64,000 bases of DNA from Corticium candelabrum (GCF_963422355.1 NC_085098.1:6553265-6617264), one strand, 5' to 3'; numbered from the stretch's first letter, positions 24,001 to 36,884 are shown. Numbers and translations are program-made. The notes: generated by a model not told the origin, from the letters alone.

Positions 24001-27000
24001 ATCTTCCACAATGATGTCCACCTCTGCTTGAGCCAGTCTGTTGTGATCAAACACGTCATCCACTTGAACTATGAGGCGATACTGTGAGGTAGTCTCTCTG
24101 TCTAATGATTTTATAACCTTAACGACACCAGTACTAAAATTGATTTTGAACTCATCACTTGGCATGACGAGGGAGTAGACAAGATGAGAGGAAGTTGACA
24201 TTAGAAAGTCAACTGCCTTGACAGTCACAACAACCTCATTTAAAAGATTGTTTTCTAGTATGGTTTGACTATATTGAGCTGGGGTAAACTGAATGCTTCC
24301 AGGTTGATAGATAAAGTGAATTACTACTCTTACATCTGAGACACGTCCACCACCATCAGAAGCTTGTACAGTCAACTGGTACATAGATTTCAAGTCATAG
24401 TTCTCAGAAACAGATATTACACCTGATGAACCACTTATTGTCAACTTTTCAGCTGTCAATCCAGATGCAACAGAGTAACTTACTTCACCATTTTTGCCAT
24501 CATCAGGATCTAGTGCTATTACTTGAATCACAGTGTACCCCACTGGCACAGGAATCGTAACATTCTGCACATAGCTCGCCTGCATAAACTTTGGGTTGTT
24601 GTCATTCACATCCAACACGTTGACAGTCACTTCAGCTGTTGAAGCCAGTTTTGGCCTTCCCATATCCTTAGCTTCAACTTGAAATGAAATCTGGTTAGTC
24701 TGCTCTCGATTCATAGCTAGTTCCACATTCACTCTCCCAGTGTCACTAGCAATAGTAAAATAGGATGGTCGTTTGCCAACAAAAGAATAGACAACTTCTG
24801 CATTTGTACCATTGTCTTTGTCATCAACAGACAATGTAAATACTTCATGTCCCACGCCTAATCCTTCACTAACATTGAAAATTAGTTGACTAGAAGGCAA
24901 GAATTGAGGTGGGTTGTCGTTGACATCTGCAATAGTCACCATTAAAGTCACATTACTGCATAGCCCTTCCAATTTGCATGAGCGGATAGTCACATTGAAC
25001 GCAGGCACAGCTTCACGATCCAAAACACTGTGTGTTGTGACTACGCCCAAGTTAGGATCAACAGTCAAAGCTCCACTTGGGTCAGTTACAATGCTGTATG
25101 TCACGGGACCACTTGACATTGCAGATACAGTTAGAACATACTTACCAATATCATCATTTTCAATGACAGTAGCTGAATATAAGTTTTGACTCCAGACTGG
25201 ACCTGAATCATGAACATCTTGAATGTGAATAACAGCAGTGGCATTTGCAGACAAACTAGGCCTGCCATGATCCATCGCAATGATAGTAAACATATATGAC
25301 TGCTGGAATGCATAGTCAACTGGTTGTGAAATAATCAAATCCCCAGTTGTTTCATTGATTACAAATGGAATGCTTTCATCAGACGACAACTGATAACTAA
25401 CAGCAGCATTGTCTCCAACATCAAGATCAGCAACAGTTACTGTTAGCACATGATGGCCAGGCAGCATATCTTCTGGTATAAGTGCTGCATATTCATGAAC
25501 TGGGAACAGTGGTGCATTGTCATTCATGTCCTCCACATTGACAATCAATTCTGTGCAGTTCTTTGTCCGTGGGCTCCCCTGATCTTCTGCACAAATAATC
25601 AAGATATGCTGAGCAGCCATTTCTCTATCCAAAGCCTTAGATACATTCAGTACACTAGAACCTGGCAAGACAACAAAGAGACCAGCAGAATGTGGAGTAA
25701 TAAACTCACTGATCCAGTAGTGTAACCTGGAATTTTTTCCAGTGTCTGCATCTGATGCATCAATAGTCACTGACACAGGATACACATTTTCAACAATCGT
25801 AATGACTGATGGGCCTTCGAAAACTGGCCAATTATCATTTACATCTGCAACTGTCATCATGATGATTGCACTGACTGTATCCATCCCATCAAATACAGTC
25901 ACATTCAAGGAATATAAATCTTGTAGTTCACGATCTACTGACAATGCTAGATAAAGCATACCACTATTAGGATAAATAGCAACAACATCAGAACCTGATG
26001 ATTTTTCTACACGAAACATTAGCAAATCATCATCATCATCCATTGCCACTGGTCCTGCTGTCACAATGGTGCCAATCATATGGTCTTCTCTGACAGCGAC
26101 AGAACTGACTATGAAGTGTGGTCTGGTGTTTGTAGCACGTTTTGATCGTGAAACTTCACGAACGTCTACTGTAACACGTTCTGTATCACCAAAACGTGAT
26201 GTAACACTGGACATTGCATGTACAGAGAATCTGTACAGTGTTGACGGTTTCAACTTTGTAGTAGTCTTTATGGTACCAGTTGTCTGATTGATGGTGAAAT
26301 TTGCTGACGTGGCAGAATAGATAATAGCTGAATTAGAACCAAAATCAATGTCTCGGGCCACTACTCGTACAAGAGGCCAATCAGGTGAAACTGTGCTGTA
26401 AACAGTAACATTATAACCCTTAGTTGTAAATTCAGGTGGGTTGTCATCTCTGTCCAAAAGTTCAACAAACAACAAAATGCTAGAGACTGACTGATCCACA
26501 TCAGTGGCTTGCACTGTGACACTGTGAACAGGAGGAAATTGTACATCTCTATCAACTTCTGCTGCTCCAGTAGTGATCATGCCACTTACAGAATCAATCT
26601 GAAAGTCTACATCATTTCCTGACACAATGGAGTGGTGTACACTTGTCCATCGGTCTGGATCATACGCTGCAGTTACTGCCACAAAGCGACCAGGAGAGTT
26701 CGTTTCAGTCAATGAGACTGTAGTGCTCCCACGTGAAAACATTGGTGGTCGATTGTTGACTCCACCTACAAAAACTCTCAGAGTCAATTGACTTGACTTG
26801 GGGTAAAACCCTTTATCCTTTGCCACAACAGTGATAAAGTACTCAGATGAAATTTCATAATCAATTTGACTAATTAATGTCACCAAACCAGACGACTTAT
26901 TCACTGCAAACTTGCCTAGTCCATCACCACCCACCATGAAATACTCAAATTCTCCTTCAATGTTTGTGTCACCATCAGCAGCGAATAGTTGCAAAACTGA

Positions 27001-30000
27001 ACTTCCTACAGTTGAGTTTTCACACACCACACCAGACAATGGTTGAAATGACGTGAAAATAGGCCAATGAAGGTTCCTCTCCACTCTCTGCACAAAAACA
27101 TTGACCAACACAATGGTTGATAGATTGGATGCTAAAGAATTCATAGCAGCAACAGACAACTTATGATGTTTGGCATTACCAGGTAATGCAGCTTTTAGAC
27201 TAATAATTCCACTCTTACTGTCTACGTTCCAGTATGTCATATTGCCAGACAGTAGACTGTATGTTACTACAGCATTGTCCACTTCTAGGCACTGAATTTG
27301 CAAAACAGCAAATCCAACTTGGTAGTCACCAGAAATAGCCACATCATAAGAGCTTGGATTGCACACTGGAGGAGAATCTGCAATATCAGTCACAATAATG
27401 TCAATGCTGATACTTGAGACAAGGCTGTTTGGTGTGCCCAAATCATATGCCTCAATAACCAATTGATAAGCTGCATCAGACTCTCTGTCCAATATTCCTT
27501 TCACAATAATACACCCTGTATCATTTGTGATTCCAAACTTTCCTAACACATCATTAGCAATTCTATAACGCACAGTTGCATTGTTCCCCTCATCAGCATC
27601 ATTAGCTGTAACTTGGCCAATGCGAGCTCCAGCTGTTGCAGCCTCTGACACATTTAGTACAAACTGTGTGTCCGAAAAAAACTGCGGCGTGTTGTCATTT
27701 ACATCCAGTACATCAGTTCGGTACCGCACTTTAGAAACCATAATAGGGTCTCCTAAATCACTGACAGTGATTACCAGCTCATAGTGAGGTGTCTTTTCTC
27801 TGTTTAGTCTATTTATCAAAATGATGTCGCCAGACAAGTAATCAATATCAAATCTTAAATCATCATTTCCTTCTGTAATAGCAAACAAAACAATCCCTGC
27901 ATAACCAGTGTCCTTGTCAACAACTAGAGACTTCACAGATGTTACCACTGTTCCTGGTGCATGATTTTCATACAACAACAAAGGTTGAGTAGTGGCAGGT
28001 ACCGTTGGGGCAGCATTGGAAGCAATAACCTTGACAGTCAAACGTGTTTCAGTTGAGTTTCTCTCGTGAACATCAGCCTGATCTGTAGCTTTCACAATAA
28101 TAGTTGTTTGGCCAGGTTGAATAGAAGAAGATGAAACAACTTCCCCAGTTGTAGAATTGATGCTAAAATGAACATTGTCCAGTTCATATTGTACCTCACC
28201 TTCTTTGCCTAGATCTTCATCTGTTGCTGACAAAGTAATGATTACATCACCCTTGTCTACTGGTGCTTGTAAATTAACTGAGTAAGAACTGAATTGAAAT
28301 ACAGGTGCAAAGTCGTTAACATTTGTGATTTCAATACGAACTGTTGCTTTTACCAGTGATGTCCGTGGTACCACACCGTGATCTCTTGCCTGAACAACCA
28401 AATCATAGATGCTCTTCCTTTCAAAATCCAAAGACAATTGACTTGATATTACGCCTGTGGCTTCATCAATATAGAACATGTCACCCTCATTACCAGATTT
28501 AATGTAGAATGAAATTTTGCCACCTTTTGTCTTGTCAAGATCTGCATCCGAGGCAGAAACAGACAATATAGATTTTCCAGGCATAAAGTTTTCTGGTATT
28601 GAAACCGAGTAACTGGTAGGGTCAAATCCTGGAGAATTATCATTGACATCTATATAATGGAAATTGACATTAGTTGTCCTAAACCTTTCATGAGTATCTG
28701 TATCTTCAGCCCTCAAAGTTATAAATGGAGGTGGTGTGTCTACTCTTGCTTCAAGATCTAATGCTTTCACAATTGTTATGTAGCCAAAGTCATTATCAGC
28801 ACTGAAAAAGTTTGTTGCATCCCGAGACAAAAACATTGCATGCACACCGGTTCCTACATCGGGGTCAGTGTCATTCAATGTGAATACTCGAGTGCCAACT
28901 GGAACATTTTCCTGCACAATAACATCATAACTTCCTGCTAGCTGAGGAACATTGTCATTCTGATCATTGACTATAACAGTCACAGAACACTGAGATGAAA
29001 GCTGACCATCTGAAGCTTGTACCGTGAGGAAATACACTGCAGCCACCTCACGATCAATTTCATGCTTAGTGTCAATAACACCTGTAGCACTGATTCCAAA
29101 AAGATCACTTCCAGATGTGGGTATTACATTAATTATTGAATATGTGAGTGATGCACTGTCACTATCTGTAGCTGAAACAGTCAAAAAAACAGCACCAGGA
29201 ACAGACCCCTCCAAGACATTCGATTCATAGTGCGATTGTTGGAATACTGGACTGTGAGTATTCAGGGAGTCAGTGCTTGGTGCATACGTAGTGATATAAA
29301 CAACCAGATGTGCTCTCTTCTGCGGCATCCCTGAATCAGTGGCTGTAATAGAAACAGAATATTCTGTCCCATTATCAAGAACATTAGTTGTGTAAATATG
29401 TGAACCATTTAAAGCAAAGAGAGACGATGGTTTAGTCAGAGAATAAGTAATGGTGTCATTAGTATCTGAATCAACAGCTTCAACAGATGCCACAACAGAT
29501 CCAACAGGGACAGTAAAACTAACAACTCTTCTGTCAATGGAACCAACTTTAAAGTATGGAGGGTTGTTTCCAGCTATAACATTGATTCTTACTGATGCTG
29601 TTGCCGATTTGGAAGAAGAGCCAGGACCAGTAGCAATAACACTACCTGTATACATCGCAGGTGCACCAAGGCCATGAGAAGTTAGTCTCACATCACCTGA
29701 GAAAGGATCGATACGGAAAAATGAAAATCCCTGAAGGCTATAAGTAATCAGAGCATTTATCCCAATGTCATTTGTGTCTGCATGGACCTTCACAACAACT
29801 GAGTCAACAGCCAAGTTATCCTCCACTGTCACATTGTACACTGGCCTGCTAAAGTGGACACTACTGTCTACAACATCCAAAACTGTCACAACAAGGGTAG
29901 CATTGTTTTCGCCATCATTTCGACCATCACTTACAGTAATAGTCAGTGTGTATGATGGAACATTCTCTCTATCTAATTTCTTTGTAGTCTTCACTGTTCC

Positions 30001-32130
30001 TGATGAATCAACAGCAAAGTCATTCATTGGATCACCACTGATGATGCTGAAGGTCATTCGATTGACAGATGGATTATCCTTGTCAAAAACATTAAGCTGC
30101 ACACAACCAGTTCCAGGAGGACTTTCCTCAGGAACAACACAAGAATACAAACTTAGTACAAACAATGGAGGATTATCATTAACATCATCTAGTGACACAA
30201 GAAGTTGAGTGTCAGTGAAACGATGAAGAGGTTCACCTTGATCTTCTGCATGAATAGTAATACCTACAGAATGTCCTACAGCTGTTTCATAGTCCAAAGA
30301 CAAAGCTGGAGCAATGGCTCCATTAAATTCATTGATCGTAAACCAATTGGGAGCGGTCGAGTCAACAATACTGTATCGCACATCACCATTGCTACCAATA
30401 TCACTGTCCACAGCAGTTACTGCTGAAATCAGTTGACCAATAGCAGCATTTTCTGGTAATGAGATTGTATACATTGACTGAGTAAATACTGGAGTGTTAT
30501 CATTCGCATCAAGAATCCTGACAAGAACATTAGCTCGAGCTGATTGAATTGAGCATTTAGCTTCTATTGTGAGATTATAGAAATCCATTGTTTCTCGGTC
30601 TAGAGGCTCACGTACAGTAATCACACCTGTATCAATTCCAATTTCAAACTTGGTAACTAGTGATACCGAATGGATAAAAGAATACTGTACAGTTCTTCCT
30701 GGACTACATGTATGTCCTGCAAAAAGCCACTTGACCACATGTCCAAGAGGCGAATCTTCTCCAATGTTAACCTCATAAATGTCCTTTTCAAATTTGACAA
30801 GATCCGTTCCTTGAACAACATCGATAGTTAGTCTTGATCTACTTGAGAGTTGAGGATGTCCACTATCACGAGCTACTAAAGTCAAGAAAAATCTTGGTAG
30901 AATGTCAGGGTCTTCATTTAATGCCCTCGCAAGAAAAACTCGAAAAACTTGTTTCTTGTTCACTCTTCGACTTGGACCAACACGAAAATGCATTTGTGGA
31001 TCACCATCAGTAATTTCCAGCTCGATTACTTCGTTAAGGACTGCATCATCATCCATAACCCCAATAGATGCCACAACTACTCCAATTACTGCATTGCTCA
31101 TAATCTGGACTGGCCCAGGAGGTAATGAAAATGCAGGAGCATGCTCATTAGCATCGACTACATTTACAGTTATATTCTTCTCACTCAATTTTAATGGAAT
31201 GCTGCGATCAGTTACTCTTACAGTCAGAAAGTATTGCTTAGTAGTTTCAAAGTCCAGGAGTTTAGCAACAGAGACAACACCTGTCTCTGGATGACAGCTA
31301 AACTCACTCAAAGACGTTGACAATGAAAAATACACACGAGCATTAATTCCATAATCAATATCAGTTGCTCGAGCCTGAAAAACTGACTGTCCAATTCTTG
31401 CATTTTCTGAGACTTGAAAAGAATTGCCCATGGATGCCATAAACTGAGGTGGATTGTCGTTTTCATCCTCAATAGTAACATGTATGGTAGCAGTTGCACT
31501 TAGTCCACCACTGTCCACTGCCTTTATCACAACATCAATTGACTCCCTTACTTCTCGATCGATCCCTAAACGTGTCTGCAAAGACAAAATTGGAGAGTAG
31601 TCTGCTTGTGTAATTGTTTCAATATAGAACCAATCACTCGAATTCACCAGTTCATATCTCACCACACCATTACTCAACGAATCTCTATCATACGCTTGCA
31701 GTAAAGGTATCCCAGACACATTGCTTCCAGCCTCTACGTTCTCTTTAACAAACCCATAAAACACAGAACCAATGAAATACGGAGCATTGTCGTTAGTGTC
31801 CCGGATAATCACAGAAATGTTGACTCCCACATTAGAAATTCCCTCACTGCCAATAACGAACAGACGAATGCTACGGAGACGTATGTTCTCGTAATCCAGC
31901 GAAGCATTCGTCCTGATAACGCCAGACCCGTTTATCACAAAGTGCCCAGTCTGGAAGTCAATCAGAGAGCCGCCGCTTTTGTAGAACCTGAAATCCGATG
32001 CTCCAGGAATGTCCGCTCTCACATCTCTTACTAACGTACCAACGGCCACGTCTTCGTCTAGAAAGACGGTACTACAATAACAAGCCTGCACGAACAAGCA
32101 GACGAGGAATGCTCGTGTCGATGAAATCAT
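15054..32130 (-). CDS. Giant classical (type III-like) cadherin, 5,536 aa
   Basis: Five exons (32130-17695, 17627-17512, 17228-16930, 16867-16668, 16613-15054) join in frame. The chosen Met opens a signal peptide (MISSTRAFLVCLFVQACYC); a Met 20 codons upstream is also possible. Domains in order are about 41 cadherin (EC) repeats (residues ~20-4250), many with DxNDNxP and DRE calcium motifs, some degenerate; an EC-free membrane-proximal region (~4270-4390); about eight EGF-like modules; LamG; EGF; LamG; about three EGF modules; one membrane helix (~5247-5269); and a 267-residue cytoplasmic tail. The tail carries an EGAGEED patch like the juxtamembrane p120-catenin core and a C-terminal GSLSTLSG...NFGPEFKKVADM segment like the classical-cadherin beta-catenin site. 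The predicted role is calcium-dependent adhesion linked to catenins. The tail rules out a Fat, Dachsous or Celsr assignment. The 14.4-kb first coding exon is exceptional. Confidence 0.93.
15090..15209 (-). other. Beta-catenin-binding segment of the cadherin tail
   Basis: Residues ~5486-5525 contain SGSLSTLSGIGDSDSE, an acidic/aromatic spacer (EGAFWERV) and NFGPEFKKVADML. Metazoan classical cadherins end with the same pattern: a Ser-rich GSLSSL block of CK1/CK2/GSK3 sites, then aromatic/acidic residues, then W/FGPRFKKLADMYG. This match assigns the gene to classical cadherins. The typical YDYL aromatic pair is replaced by FWERV, so affinity may differ. Confidence 0.88.
15579..15623 (-). repeat. 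12-bp repeat encoding a PRPK array in the cadherin tail
   Basis: A roughly 12-bp unit repeated about four times encodes tandem Pro-Arg-Pro-Lys in the cytoplasmic domain. It lies between the p120-like patch and the beta-catenin segment. Proline-basic arrays of this kind are potential SH3 ligands; that role is inferred only. Confidence 0.8.
17367..17419. mobile_element. Half-copy of the foldback MITE family
   Basis: GTCATACGGG-ACCGGAC and GAGTCTGGGG-CG-GGCTA match the right arm of the element at 778-882. The left arm is missing. It lies in the intron between cadherin exons 2 and 3 and gives a second data point for the terminal repeat, TAGCCTCGTCCCCAGACTC in reverse complement. Confidence 0.75.
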
Positions 32131-32559
32131 CAATATGCACTTGCTACAGTACGGCTTCACACGATCATTTGCAAACAACGCAACACCCACTCACACGCTC
32201 TACTTCGACGTCTCCTGCACAGCCACACAACAAAGCGTATTTACTAGGTACACGGATGTCCGACCACAGCAAGATAGCCTGACCAGCACGCACGATTGAG
32301 CTCCAATTGACGTCTACTTCGACGCGGCTCCGCCTTGTCAACACGGAGTTACGCTTTTAGGGTAGAATGATACGCTAAAACGTCGATACGTAGACGTCTC
32401 CAGGCGCCTGAATTTCGCGCTTCAAACACAACAGCCAACAAGTTCGAAACCGCAAGTTTGCGCATGCGTAAATCAAGTCGCACGACGTCGGCTGCGTTTG
32501 TATAGCTTCGTTTCCTGCTGGTACGGACTGCAGACGAGCCTGTTGTGAATACAGTAGAT
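32131..32559. promoter_or_regulatory. Short divergent promoter region between cadherin and DEG9-like genes
   Basis: The start codons of gene C (minus) and gene D (plus) are only 429 bp apart and point away from each other, so both promoters and both 5' UTRs must lie here unless upstream non-coding exons exist. The stretch is less AT-rich than its surroundings and has many CG dinucleotides. I see no clear TATA box on either strand. Confidence 0.6.
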
Positions 32560-34063
32560 ATGAGCTCGGAAGAATGTAGGGCTGCGGTGAAGAGAGATGT
32601 GGAGGGAGACGGAGATGGGTTGGCGTCTTTGTCGGTTGCAAAGAGAATGAAACGTAGGGCCAGGCCGTTTTATGTCTGTGTATGTCTGTAGACTTTTGGA
32701 TAAGTTGTAGGATTCACAGGTATTTTTTAGTACATATCATGGTCATAATTTTTGGCCTTTAGAAATTATTTGGTATCAGTACAGTGTAGTTGCTTGTTTA
32801 CAAGGTTTACGTAGACATAACGAAGTTTGGTGTCTTTCATGGAACTGACTTTTGCATACTGCCAGGTTGTCTTCTTAGACAACAGCGTACCTCATGAATA
32901 TGATAGTCAAGTGAAGTTTACGTACATGTAGCTGAACAAGGGTAGAGAGGATACCAGATATATGCATGATATTATAGCTAGGGCTAGATTATCTGTGGTG
33001 TATTGCACCTTAATGGACTACAGTGGCTGGCTGACTGTCTCTTAGCTTTTGTTTGAAGTTTGACATCGTGTGGTTTCTACAAAAACGCTTATTCTTAATC
33101 TAGTTTGTTAGATACTGTTATGATACTGTATGTTCAGAGAAAGATCTAGCTATTTGCAAAGAACGTACATAGTCATGATGAGACATTATCATAAAATTGA
33201 CTCCTGGCCTCCTAGTGTGCCTCTTTGCATGGAGGTTTTGTTATATAGTGTTTTTGGCAGAGCCAGCCAGCATCCTGGTTTACAGGTTGGGGTCATTCTT
33301 GGAAAAATTACCCAATTTTGCTGGTTCCACCTAATTAGAACCCACACTGAGAAGCATGGGTTGAAGTGAGAGTTTGAAGTGTCATACAGTGCACAAGCAT
33401 CTTATTGAAACAACTACTTTATAGCTAAAATCTGCAAGCTGGGAGTGACATTTATGATGTCATCACTTAGTGTTGCCAGTTGGAACAAAATCTTGGCAAG
33501 AGCTCTGCACTATGATATTCTAGAGATCAACTTAATTCTTAGTGGATATTTTGTTGCCACATCTACTTTCCTTGTAACTGGTGTTGGGACTGAGAGTTAT
33601 GACAAAGTTGGTAAAATGTACTTACCATAGCAATGCAATTAAGTTATTCTTGATTATTCAAACATTACAGTTTTTTAGATTGTTTTTCTCTTGTATGAAT
33701 GCTGGATCTACACTCAATGTATTATTTTGTATGCTAACAACTTGCAGCTGAGGCATTTCGGATGCACGATAGTGGACTGGATGTAATGCATGTCACTGGA
33801 ATGCAGTCAATCTCTCGTCTTAAAACAAGCCAGAAAGTGTGCCAGGACTGTACTTCGTTGATTTTTCTTTAGCATTTTGTTGTATTTTGTAGGCTTTGCT
33901 TGCTGTTATAAAGATCTTTGTGCAGACATCAACACCAAATTGTTCAATGCCTTGGCAAATGAAACGTCAAAGAGCAGTAGTTGGGTCTGGATTTGTTATT
34001 TCAGGAAGGAGAATATTGACAAATGCTCATGTGGTGGCTTACCAAAAGCAGGCAAGATTGTAA

Positions 34064-34130
<67 letters not shown>

Positions 34131-36603
34131 TGTGTGTGTGTGTGTGATTGCATACCATTTTTGTTGTTGTGTGCAGATGAGGGTAAGGAAGCATGGTGAT
34201 GCAAAGAAGTATACTGCCCATTTGATCTGCATTGGTCATGAATGTGACATTGCCATGGTAAACGTGAATACTTCTTTCTTATAATATTAATGTAAATAGT
34301 TGATAAATGGTTTGAAGACTAGTAGCCAGCAGCTTTGGTGTGACCTGAAAGACTATTGAATTAAAAAAATCAAATTTTAGTTGTAGTGGGGAGTGGTAAA
34401 ATTTCATGTTATTGTGTGATCAATCTTGTTGCAACAAAGGCATTATATTATGTAGCTATGGCTTAGTGTGCTGTTAGTGACATATACACATGCCTCATGT
34501 ACTCACACCTATGTAAGTACATTGAGCATTTGTTTGCTTTATGAAACTGGGACGATTTAAACTCTAGACAGTCTCAACTTGCTAGGAAATAGCATGAGAG
34601 AAAGTAAACAATACAGATATTTGATTCACATTGGATTCAGCATCCATGTGCATACAGCTGGTGATTTTCCTTTCTGTCAATGGGCGTTTTAAATGTAGTT
34701 TTCTAAATGTTTCATAATTCAATAGTGGTTTTCTATTATAGCTTGGTGTAGAGGATGATAAGTTCTGGAATAGTCTTGAAGCTCTTGAATTTGGCGCTGT
34801 TCCTCAACTGGAAGAAGATGTTGTTTGTGTTGGTTTTCCAACTGGAGGAGACAATATTAGTGTAACAAGAGGTGTTGTGTCACGTGTTGACATCACTCGG
34901 TATTCCTACAGTGGAATTGATCTTTTGGCAGTTCAGGTTACATGCTTCTATTTTCTTGAGTACTTACCTGTACAATCAGCAGTTCTCTGTTTTGGTTTGG
35001 TGTTAGATTGATGCTGCCATTAACAGTGGAAACAGTGGTGGACCTGCTCTACAAGGAGACAGTGTCATTGGCATTGCTTTTGAAACTTTGAACAATGCCG
35101 AAAACATAGGATACATTATTCCTGTATGCATAAGTCACAGCGTCTGCTGTAAATATTGTAGTTGTAAAGCGTCCATGGCATGCATCTCAGTGTCAGGTTT
35201 GAACTATGCTTGTTATTTATGTTTTATATGATGGTTTGTACTATTTTGAAACTGGCAACTACAATGTTGCTGAGAAATCGGTATTGATATTATTAATTTT
35301 GTTGCTTTTGGTAGGTTCCGGTCATCGATCATTTTCTGAATGACTTTAAGTCTCACCACGACTATTTGGGTTTCTGTAACTTGGGAATAAGGTAACTTGC
35401 AGTTTGATAAATAGCTTCTCATTGTTTATGTTGTGTAATGTCATTGTGCTCTTAATAATACTTAGTTTTATATTATTCAAGATTTCTAATTTTGTAGGTT
35501 TCAGAATTTAGAGAGTGACATAATGCGGGAGTATCTTGGGTTGTCAACAAATCAAACCGGTGTTTTAGTCACTCGTGTGCTGCCAATGTCACAAAGTGTT
35601 GATGTTGTACGGAAAGGTGATGTACTAATGTCTATAGAAGACCAGACAATAGCAAACAATGGAACAGTACAGTACCTTTGTTTGTTGTATGAACCAGTAG
35701 ATAGATAGCTGATTGTATGCTCTACAGGTTTACTTCAGAGGCAGTGAACGAATTGTTTTCCAGTTCGCCCTTATGCAAAAGTATGTGTCTGACAGCTGCT
35801 CTATGAAGGTATAGAGATAGCTATTGTTTCTTCATCAGACTTGTCACCATAGGATATGTTTGTTGCAGATAATGAGAAATAAAGAAGTACTGGATATAGA
35901 AGTAAAATTGAGGACTATGCCTCTTCTTGTTCCAAGACTTTTGAAGGGAAAGAGGCCAAGGTTTGTCTTTTACCTACATGGTGTGATCTAAATTTTGTTA
36001 ACAGTGCATGAAATCATTATATGTTTAGTTAAAGTATGCTGCAGTTTGTCCACAGTTAACAGACTGATAAGTTTCTATGATTTGTAGTTATTTGGTTCAT
36101 GGAGGCCTTGTATTTACTGCTCTGACTCAAATGTACCTCAGTCATCAGTGGGGAAGAGACTGGGAAGAGAAGGCTCCTATCTGGCTTTGTGTTTATGTTA
36201 CTCATGGTTTCATAGAAAAGCCGGGGCAGCAAATTGTGATTCTCAGTCAGGTAAAATGTGTTGGTAACTTGGTAGTGGAAACTGGCGGATGCTATATAGT
36301 TGTGAATTCTAGGTATTGTCTCATGAACTCACTACTGGTTATGAGGGTATTGCTTTTCTTCCTCTTTTGCAATTTAATGGGAAGGTAGTGCTGAATCTCC
36401 TGCACCTAGCGAAAATGCTGGATCAGGTGGCTACTGACTGGCAAGACCCAGATGGCTACATGCACTTCCTGCTTGATCGAGATAGAGAAATTGTTTTGCC
36501 TATGAGAAGGAGCTTTGCTGCTGCTTCAGACATTTTGACACAGTATGCTATAGGAGAGGCACGTTCTAGTGACCTCCCACTTCCAGTGACACCACAATTG
36601 TAG
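32560..36603 (+). CDS. DEG9/HtrA-like serine protease with PDZ domains
   Basis: Twelve exons (32560-32677, 33748-33836, 33893-34051, 34177-34257, 34742-34936, 35007-35123, 35315-35391, 35498-35666, 35728-35808, 35869-35960, 36088-36250, 36313-36603) encode 543 residues in frame. The trypsin-like S1C domain shows its triad: His in LTNAHVV, Asp in CDIAML and Ser in GNSGGPA. The C-terminal half matches the degenerate PDZ region and conserved tail of DEG9-type proteases (MQKYVSDS..., [14 protein letters not shown]). The N-terminus is short, basic ([10 protein letters not shown]) and lacks a signal peptide, so a nuclear or other intracellular place is likely. Introns, one of them GC-AG, rule out bacterial contamination. 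The role is predicted to be ATP-independent protein quality control or regulatory cleavage. AATAAA at 36686-36691 is a likely polyadenylation signal. Exons 1-2 are the least certain. Confidence 0.9.
34067..34146. repeat. (CA)n-(TG)n compound microsatellite in a GC-AG intron
   Basis: A CA run (34067-34127) passes straight into a TG run (34128-34146). The two halves are complementary, so the transcript can form a hairpin inside the small intron between exons 3 and 4 of gene D. Confidence 0.92.
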
Positions 36604-36884
36604 TAGTAAGTAAATTACAGCTGTACTGTACAGTATGTATATGCTGAGATACAATCTCTACTAACAAATTTCACATAGAATTAGTAATAAAAAATTTGGG
36701 GCTAGGATCGTGCTACTGTATGAGATCAAGGATTGTGTAGGGTGAGACAAAACTGGTTTTCATGCGATTCTTGATGCTTGTCATTTCAAGGGTATTTCTT
36801 CGAGTACTGTACCACACTAGTTGTGTAACTAGCAGTGTACATGTTGCCAGAGAACTCAGAGTGATAAAGTGTTAACAAGGAGCA

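Noticed and set aside
15054..32130. Assignment of the giant cadherin to Fat, Dachsous or Celsr
   Set aside because: There are no seven membrane passes or GPS region, and the C-terminus matches the classical-cadherin beta-catenin segment instead.
17653..32190. Upstream Met at 32190 as the cadherin start and the in-frame stop at 17653 as its end
   Set aside because: The Met at 32130 opens directly into a signal peptide, though the upstream Met remains possible. At the 3' side a GT splice site after HEN (17695) and four further in-frame exons complete LamG, TM and tail, so the ORF end is intronic.
32560..36603. Bacterial contamination as the source of the HtrA-like gene
   Set aside because: Twelve exons with consensus splice sites, eukaryotic-type microsatellites in introns, and a DEG9-type rather than DegP-type tail.
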